Shown here: positions 14,005 to 18,839 of the stretch, one piece after another
How positions within the stretch are numbered: the first letter of the stretch is position 1
Layout: each line of letters begins with the position of its first letter
Source: an uncultured Lysobacteraceae bacterium
GTDB lineage: Bacteria; Pseudomonadota; Gammaproteobacteria; Xanthomonadales; Xanthomonadaceae
Direction of reading: 5' to 3'
DNA length: 18,839 nucleotides
Assembly: GCA_946480825.1 (NCBI GenBank)
Contig: CAMLLG010000074.1
Location: forward strand, 1 to 18,839
Made by a program: the position numbers and the translations under genes
Notes under the pieces: generated by a model
What the model was told of the DNA's origin: nothing
Seen by the model: the letters and a program-made list of their open reading frames with translations, nothing else
Database searches by the model: none

Positions 14005-16248
14005 TCAAGCGGTGGCCGGACGCGGCGCGAAGATCGCCGGGGCGACGCTGACCCGATTGCGGCCGTCGCGCTTGGCGACGTACAGCGCTTTGTCGGCGCG
14101 CTCCACCGCCGGCCCCGGCAACCCCTCGTGCGCCAGTTGGCTGGCCACGCCGATGCTGACCGTGAGCCGCAGCGACTGATCCTGATAGCGCAGATCGGCG
14201 GCCTCGATCGCCGCCCGGATCTGCTCGGCGATCGCCCGCGCCATCTCGATGTGGCGGCCAGGCAGCACCACCAGGAATTCCTCGCCGCCGTAGCGCCCGA
14301 ACAGATCGTCGTCGACGAGTTGCGCACCGATCAGCCTGGCGATCTCGCGCAGGCAGTGGTCGCCGCAGCCGTGGCCGCGTTGGTCGTTGATGGCCTTGAA
14401 CTGATCGATGTCGACGAACAGCACCGACAGCGGCAAGCGCTTGCGCTGGGCCTCCTGGAACGTGCGCGCCAGGGTCTGATCGATGCTGCGGCGGTTGAGC
14501 GCGCCGGTGAGCGAATCGACTTCGGCGGTGTGGCGCAGATGCAGGGCGGTGAAGGCTTCGTCGATCTGCAGCACCGCGATGCGCGCCAGTTCGCGCGCGA
14601 TCGACAGCTCGTCGGGGTGGAAGACGGTGGCGCCGGCGCGTTCCAGCACCAGCGCACCCCACGACGGCGCGCGCACCGGCAGCGACACGGCGGCCTCGAT
14701 CGCGACCGGCGTCGTCTCGCCGCTGCGCGTGACCGGCTGTTGCGCTTCGATGCTGATCGCCAACTGTTGGCGCAGGTTCGGCAGCCGCGGCGACAGGCGC
14801 TCGACCAGCGCGTCGAGCGCGCCCCCCGGGTGCGCGGCGAGCGTGTCGCGCCCGTGGAAGCCGCGGACCACCGCCAGCACATGATCGGCGGGCACGATCC
14901 GGCGCAGATGATCCAGCAACAGCCGCATCGCCATCGGCTGGATCTCCTCCTCGCCCACCCCGCGCAGCCCCATCTGCAATGCGGTCAGCAGCTCCGAGCG
15001 CACCGCTTCGCGATACATGCGCCGTTCCGAATCGGCGCGCGCGCGCTGCTCGCGATCGCGCTGTTCGCGATATTTGCTGATGCGGCTGATCAGGCCCACG
15101 CCGACCATGGCCGCGCAGACGGTGATCGCGGTCTGATAGCCGTACTGGGTCCAGAGCGAACCGGCGATCAGGCCGCGGCCTTCGAACTCCCAGAGCAGCG
15201 CGGTCGCGGCGATGCCCAGTACCGACACGAACACCGCCGCCGAGAACGGGACACGGCGGCGCCAGGCCTCGCCGAGCACGTACAGCGCGACGCCGCAGCC
15301 GCCGAACCAGGTGATCGGCACCACCCAGGCGGCGATCGGGTCGAAGTGTTCGCGCCAGGCCAGCATCACGCCGCCCAGCAGCAGCAGGCCGGCGCAGGCG
15401 TGATCGATGACCCGGACCAGTCGCGGCCGCGCCTGCTGGCCGTCGGCGTAGCGCATCAGGATCCGCAGCGCGGCGACCTCGAACACCAGCGAGATCGCGT
15501 GCAGCCCCGCGCCGCCGAGCTGGCGCAGGAAATCGAAGGGGTCGAGCAGATACAGATGACCGTTGAACGCCGCCAGCAACAGCGCGGCGGATACGCAGAA
15601 CCCGAAGAACACCAGGAAGCTCAGGTCGCGGGACGCGAAGAACAGCGCCAGGGTCATCAGACCGAGCGTGAACAGGCTGGCGTAGGCGAGACTGGCGGTG
15701 ATCGTCGCCTTCTGCATGTACCGGTCGGCCAGTGCCTCGGAAATCACCTCCGGACGCAGGGCTGCGTTGCGCAGGCCGGTGGCGCCGAGTTCCAGCCGGA
15801 TCTCGCCCTCCCAGGCCGACGGCAGCCGGAACAGGTATCCCACCGGCATCGGGCCTTCCGCCGGTTCCGGCGCCAGGAAACTGCGGATGCCGCCGTCCCA
15901 GGCGTTCTCGACCCGCAGATGCACGGACTCCACCGGCACGCGCGGAATCCAGACCACCCACTGCGGCGATTCGCTGGAACGCGGCGGCAGCACGAAACGC
16001 AGTTCCGCGCGCGCATGGCGTGTGCCTTCGATCACGCCCAACCGCAGCGATTGACCGTCGAGGCTCAGCGCGGGAAGTCGCCCTTCGGCATCCGGCAGCG
16101 GCGTCAACCGCAGTTGCAGCGGCCGCTGGCCCACCTGATCGACTTCGGCGCGACCGGGCGTCAGGGCGTACAGACCCAACAGCAGCACCAGCGCCATGCC
16201 GATGGCGCGGAACCACTGCTGCGGAAAGTCCCAATCGGGAAGCGCCAT
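14005..16248 (-). CDS. 7TMR-DISM diguanylate cyclase (GGEEF)
   Basis: The 747-residue product should make cyclic di-GMP in response to an envelope signal. An N-terminal signal anchor (about 14-30) is followed by a periplasmic beta-rich domain (about 40-175) of the 7TMR-DISMED2 kind, then about seven membrane helices (about 183-390). A short coiled coil (392-412) leads to a GAF-like domain (about 420-565) and a GGDEF domain (about 575-735). The cyclase motif is GGEEF (654-658), and the metal-site FVDIDQFK lies at 611-618; both fit an active enzyme. The usual inhibitory site RxxD, five residues before the motif, reads VDDD here, so product inhibition at that site is probably lost. No EAL domain is attached. 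The ATG at 16248 starts MALPDWDF and gives a sound anchor; no strong ribosome site precedes it. It is followed by msrA on the same strand and diverges from glnS. Confidence 0.9.
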   Translation of the reverse strand: MALPDWDFPQQWFRAIGMALVLLLGLYALTPGRAEVDQVGQRPLQLRLTPLPDAEGRLPALSLDGQSLRLGVIEGTRHARAELRFVLPPRSSESPQWVVWIPRVPVESVHLRVENAWDGGIRSFLAPEPAEGPMPVGYLFRLPSAWEGEIRLELGATGLRNAALRPEVISEALADRYMQKATITASLAYASLFTLGLMTLALFFASRDLSFLVFFGFCVSAALLLAAFNGHLYLLDPFDFLRQLGGAGLHAISLVFEVAALRILMRYADGQQARPRLVRVIDHACAGLLLLGGVMLAWREHFDPIAAWVVPITWFGGCGVALYVLGEAWRRRVPFSAAVFVSVLGIAATALLWEFEGRGLIAGSLWTQYGYQTAITVCAAMVGVGLISRISKYREQRDREQRARADSERRMYREAVRSELLTALQMGLRGVGEEEIQPMAMRLLLDHLRRIVPADHVLAVVRGFHGRDTLAAHPGGALDALVERLSPRLPNLRQQLAISIEAQQPVTRSGETTPVAIEAAVSLPVRAPSWGALVLERAGATVFHPDELSIARELARIAVLQIDEAFTALHLRHTAEVDSLTGALNRRSIDQTLARTFQEAQRKRLPLSVLFVDIDQFKAINDQRGHGCGDHCLREIARLIGAQLVDDDLFGRYGGEEFLVVLPGRHIEMARAIAEQIRAAIEAADLRYQDQSLRLTVSIGVASQLAHEGLPGPAVERADKALYVAKRDGRNRVSVAPAIFAPRPATA

Positions 16249-16588
16249 GATCAATCGGAAGTCGCGAATACCCGGATCTCCCTGACCCTGAATGCGGCGG
16301 CCGCCCGGCGCCCGGTCGCGGCGCGGTCGAAGCGACCCCGCGCCGGTCGACGATGTCCGGGTGGATCGGCGAGATCGCCCATCGCCCGCCCCTTTGGTGA
16401 GTGATCCATCATGTCTGCATGCGCCCGGGTTCTCCCCGGTGGACGCCCCCATTGCGACCGCAACACTACCATCCGGCCCGGGGTTCCGGCACGGGCGCCC
16501 CCGGCCCGATCCTCACCGGCCGGCCACGCCCGCATCCCAAAGCCGTGCGCAGGCCCTAAACTGGTCGTTTTCGCAGTCGCCATCGCCG
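16249..16588. other. Divergent intergenic region between the cyclase gene and glnS
   Basis: These 340 bp separate two divergent start codons and should hold both promoters. I see no supportable gene. Frames open here continue into glnS or the cyclase without family-like sequence. TAAACT at 16557-16562 is a plausible -10 box for glnS, but no good -35 lies at the right distance. I find no tRNA-like fold, riboswitch or T-box-type leader, and no strong long palindrome. Confidence 0.5.
16557..16562 (+). promoter_or_regulatory. Candidate -10 box of glnS
   Basis: TAAACT lies 27 bp before the glnS start in an otherwise GC-rich stretch, which would give a leader of about 20 nt. The sequence 17 bp upstream (ATCCCA) is a poor -35, so this is a weak call. 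Confidence 0.3.
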
Positions 16589-18346
16589 ATGACCCCGGAC
16601 TCTTCCACGGACAACCTCCCCGCCGACGCCGTCGCCGAGCGTCGCCAGGACTTCATACGCCAGATCGTCCGCGAGGACCTCGCCAGCGGCAGGCATGCCG
16701 CCATCCGTACCCGCTTTCCGCCGGAACCCAACGGTTACCTGCACATCGGGCACACCCGCGCGATCTGGACCGACTTCGGCATCGCCGAGGAATTCGGCGG
16801 CCGCTGCAATCTGCGCCTGGACGACACGAATCCCGCGAAGGAGGATCCGGAGTACGTCCGCGCGATCCAGGACGATGTACGCTGGCTCGGTTACGCATGG
16901 GCGGAACTGCGTCACGCTTCCGATTATTTCGAAGTGTTCTATCGCGCCGCCGAAAAACTCATCCGGCAGGGCGACGCCTTCGTCTGCGATCTGAGCGCCG
17001 ACGAGGTGCGGGCCTATCGCGGCAATCTGATCGAACCGGGCCGTCCCTCGCCGTTCCGCGACCGCGGCGTCGAGGAGAATCTCGACCTGTTCCGGCGCAT
17101 GCGCGCGGGCGAATTCCCGGACGGCGCGCGCACCCTGCGCGCGAAGATCGACATGGCCAGCGGCAACATCAATCTGCGCGACCCCGCGCTGTACCGGATC
17201 AAGCACGTCGAACACCAGAACACCGGCAACGACTGGCCGATCTATCCGATGTACGACTACGCGCATTCGCTCAGCGACGCGATCGAAGGCATCACCCATT
17301 CGCTGTGCACCCTGGAATTCGAAGACCATCGCCCGCTGTACGACTGGTGCGTGGACAAGGTCGATCCGGCCAACGATCCCGCGCTGCTCGCGCCGCTCAC
17401 CGCGAAGGGCCTGCCCTTCGAGGCCAGCAAGCCGCGCCAGATCGAATTCTCGCGCCTCAACATCAACTACACGGTGATGAGCAAGCGCAAGCTGATGACG
17501 CTGGTCGACGAAGGCCTGGTCGACGGTTGGGGCGACCCGCGCATGCCGACGCTGCAGGGCATCCGCCGCCGCGGCTACACGCCGGACGCGCTGAAGCTGT
17601 TCGTTTCGCGCCTCGGTCTGTCGAAGCAGAACTCGCTGATCGATTTCTCGGTGCTGGAAAACACGCTGCGCGAGGATCTCGACACGCGCGCGCCGCGACG
17701 CATGGCGGTGCTGGACCCGCTGAAGTTCGTGCTGACCAATCTGCCCGACGGCCACGAAGAAGCGCTGACGTTCTCCAATCACCCGAAGGACGAATCCTTC
17801 GGCACCCGCACCGTGCCGTTCTCGCGCGAACTGTGGATCGATCGCGAGGATTTCGCCGAGGTTCCGCCGAAGGGCTGGAAGCGCCTGGTTCCCGGCGGCG
17901 AAGTGCGCCTGCGCGGCGCCGGCATCGTGCGCTGCGACGAAGTGGTGAAGAACGAGGCGGGTGAGATCGTCGAACTGCGCGGCACGCTCGATCCCGAATC
18001 GCGTCCCGGCATGCCCGGCGCGGACCGCAAGATCAAGGGCACGATCCACTGGGTGAGCGCCGCCCACGCGGTGCCGGCGGAAGTGCGGCTGTACGACCGT
18101 CTGTTCACCGTCCCCGATCCGGATACCGACGACGACGGCAAGACCTATCGCGACTATCTCAACCCCGACTCGCGCCGCAGCGTGCGCGGCTACGTCGAAC
18201 CCGCCGCCGCCACCGCCGCGCCCGAGCAGAGCTTCCAGTTCGAGCGCACCGGCTATTTCGTGGCCGACCGCTTCGACCACCGCGCCGACGCGCCCGTGTT
18301 CAACCGCAGCGTGACCCTGCGCGACACCTGGGCCGCGGGCGGCTGA
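16589..18346 (+). CDS. glnS: Glutaminyl-tRNA synthetase
   Basis: GlnRS charges tRNA-Gln with glutamine in the cytoplasm. The 585-residue product is a class I synthetase. The HIGH signature sits in PPEPNGYLHIGHTRAIW at about 44-60 and the KMSKS-type loop is VMSKRK at 296-301. The GlnRS-specific stretches RLDDTNPAKEDPEYV (76-90) and LCTLEFEDHRPLYDW (239-253) separate it from GluRS. The C-terminal part (about 350-585) is the all-beta anticodon-binding region with HWVSA and RLFTVPDP. It is about 30 residues longer than the E. coli enzyme, partly in an N-terminal extension and in an insert around 262-280 (NDPALLAPLTAKGLPFEASK). The ATG at 16589 is chosen because it begins just before the conserved FIRQIVREDLASGRH; upstream codons in the open frame are not family-like. 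There is no clear ribosome site. The deaminase gene follows after 30 bp. Confidence 0.97.
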   Translation: MTPDSSTDNLPADAVAERRQDFIRQIVREDLASGRHAAIRTRFPPEPNGYLHIGHTRAIWTDFGIAEEFGGRCNLRLDDTNPAKEDPEYVRAIQDDVRWLGYAWAELRHASDYFEVFYRAAEKLIRQGDAFVCDLSADEVRAYRGNLIEPGRPSPFRDRGVEENLDLFRRMRAGEFPDGARTLRAKIDMASGNINLRDPALYRIKHVEHQNTGNDWPIYPMYDYAHSLSDAIEGITHSLCTLEFEDHRPLYDWCVDKVDPANDPALLAPLTAKGLPFEASKPRQIEFSRLNINYTVMSKRKLMTLVDEGLVDGWGDPRMPTLQGIRRRGYTPDALKLFVSRLGLSKQNSLIDFSVLENTLREDLDTRAPRRMAVLDPLKFVLTNLPDGHEEALTFSNHPKDESFGTRTVPFSRELWIDREDFAEVPPKGWKRLVPGGEVRLRGAGIVRCDEVVKNEAGEIVELRGTLDPESRPGMPGADRKIKGTIHWVSAAHAVPAEVRLYDRLFTVPDPDTDDDGKTYRDYLNPDSRRSVRGYVEPAAATAAPEQSFQFERTGYFVADRFDHRADAPVFNRSVTLRDTWAAGG

Positions 18347-18376
18347 GTCGGACACAAGACGGAGACAGAGACCACG

Positions 18377-18839
18377 ATGCTCTACGCACAGGTGCACCTC
18401 ACCCTGCCCGCCTGGGTTCACGACGCCGTCGACACCGCGCGCGCCTGGCCGACCGATGCCGACAAGGTCGCGCTGGCGATCGATCTCTCGCGGCGCAACG
18501 TCGAACACGCCAGCGGCGGCCCGTTCGGCGCCGCGGTGTTCGGCCCCGACGATCGCATCGTCGCGGTCGGCGTCAACCGCGTGCTGCCGCACAGCTGCTC
18601 GGTCGCGCACGCCGAGATGATGGCCTACATGCTCGCCCAGCAGCGCACCCAGCGCGCGCGGCTGAATCGCGACGCCGACGATGCGCCGACCGGACCGATC
18701 GTGCTCGCCACGTCGTCGCAGCCCTGCTGCCAGTGCTACGGCGCGACGATCTGGGCCGGCATCGACCGCCTGCTGATCGGCGCCCGCGCCGAGGACGTGA
18801 TGGCGCTGACCGAATTCGACGAAGGCCCGCTGCCGGCGG
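18377..18839 (+). CDS. Nucleoside deaminase family protein (partial, cut by window end)
   Basis: The first 154 residues of a cytidine-deaminase-fold zinc enzyme are present; the C-terminus lies beyond the window. The zinc site is complete: H78-A79-E80 in SVAHAEMM supplies one ligand and the catalytic glutamate, and P116-C117-C118-Q119-C120 in SSQPCCQCYGA supplies two cysteines. SGGPFGAAVFGPDDRIVAVGVNRV (46-69) is the usual beta-sheet lead-in. This pattern fits the guanine-deaminase/tRNA-adenosine-deaminase/nucleoside-deaminase group, but the substrate cannot be read from it. The N-terminal 30 residues (MLYAQVHLTLPAWVHDAV) are longer than in TadA, which argues against the essential tRNA enzyme. 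The start ATG follows a purine-rich GGAGACAGAGA, and the gene begins 30 bp after glnS, so the two probably share a transcript. Confidence 0.85.
   Translation, partial: MLYAQVHLTLPAWVHDAVDTARAWPTDADKVALAIDLSRRNVEHASGGPFGAAVFGPDDRIVAVGVNRVLPHSCSVAHAEMMAYMLAQQRTQRARLNRDADDAPTGPIVLATSSQPCCQCYGATIWAGIDRLLIGARAEDVMALTEFDEGPLPA

Noticed and set aside
13807..16404. 865-codon open frame on the plus strand across msrA and the diguanylate cyclase
   Set aside because: The minus strand carries complete MsrA and GGDEF proteins with all motifs. The opposite frame is a composition artefact rich in Gln, Arg and His.
16556..18610. 684-codon open frame on the minus strand opposite glnS
   Set aside because: It is the antisense of a housekeeping gene with every class I synthetase motif intact.
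1..18839. CRISPR array, tRNA or rRNA genes, prophage or transposase genes
   Set aside because: I saw no regularly spaced repeats, no tRNA-like fold, no rRNA sequence, and no integrase or transposase motif on either strand.

Overview
The window is about 18.8 kb of very GC-rich chromosome with a strong G/C bias at third codon positions. It most likely comes from a gammaproteobacterium of the Xanthomonadaceae (Lysobacter/Luteimonas/Xanthomonas type). Three things support this. The gene order ahpC-ahpF-oxyR is the one described in Xanthomonas. The proline iminopeptidase keeps the S110/D266/H294 numbering of the Xanthomonas enzyme. The spaces between genes hold REP-like palindromes. I see no rRNA, tRNA, CRISPR array, prophage or transposase gene.

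Layout from left to right. Positions 1-420 hold no supportable gene, but do hold a weak hairpin and two REP-like inverted repeats. On the minus strand, prmC (release-factor glutamine methyltransferase) is followed by pip (proline iminopeptidase). Diverging from prmC on the plus strand is a predicted esterase lipoprotein. Next comes a peroxide-defence block on the plus strand: ahpC behind a good OxyR-type operator, a 419-bp spacer packed with palindromes, ahpF with a GTG start, and oxyR with both redox cysteines at the canonical positions 199 and 208. It continues with a short rubrerythrin, a DUF3501 protein and a conserved membrane-anchored hypothetical. A minus-strand exported SnoaL/NTF2-like protein faces this block across a bidirectional terminator-like hairpin.

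The next unit is a compact three-gene signalling operon on the plus strand, with both junctions being 4-bp ATGA overlaps. It encodes a LuxR-type regulator with a GAF-like sensor region, a CHASE3 hybrid histidine kinase with an attached receiver, and a stand-alone receiver protein. Running against it on the minus strand are a 7TMR-DISM diguanylate cyclase and, downstream of that, msrA (methionine sulfoxide reductase A). Diverging from the cyclase is glnS (glutaminyl-tRNA synthetase), followed by a nucleoside-deaminase-family gene cut by the window end.

How the genes fit together: AhpC/AhpF remove peroxides with NADH-derived electrons, OxyR senses peroxide and should control them, rubrerythrin is a second non-haem iron peroxide-handling protein, and MsrA repairs oxidised methionine. 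The region therefore reads as an oxidative-stress neighbourhood with signalling genes and ordinary housekeeping genes around it. The parts most worth a second look are the palindrome- and GATC-rich ahpC-ahpF spacer, the rubrerythrin-DUF3501 pairing without an Fe-S oxidoreductase gene between them, and the split LuxR/kinase/receiver operon. I found no clearly new multigene system.
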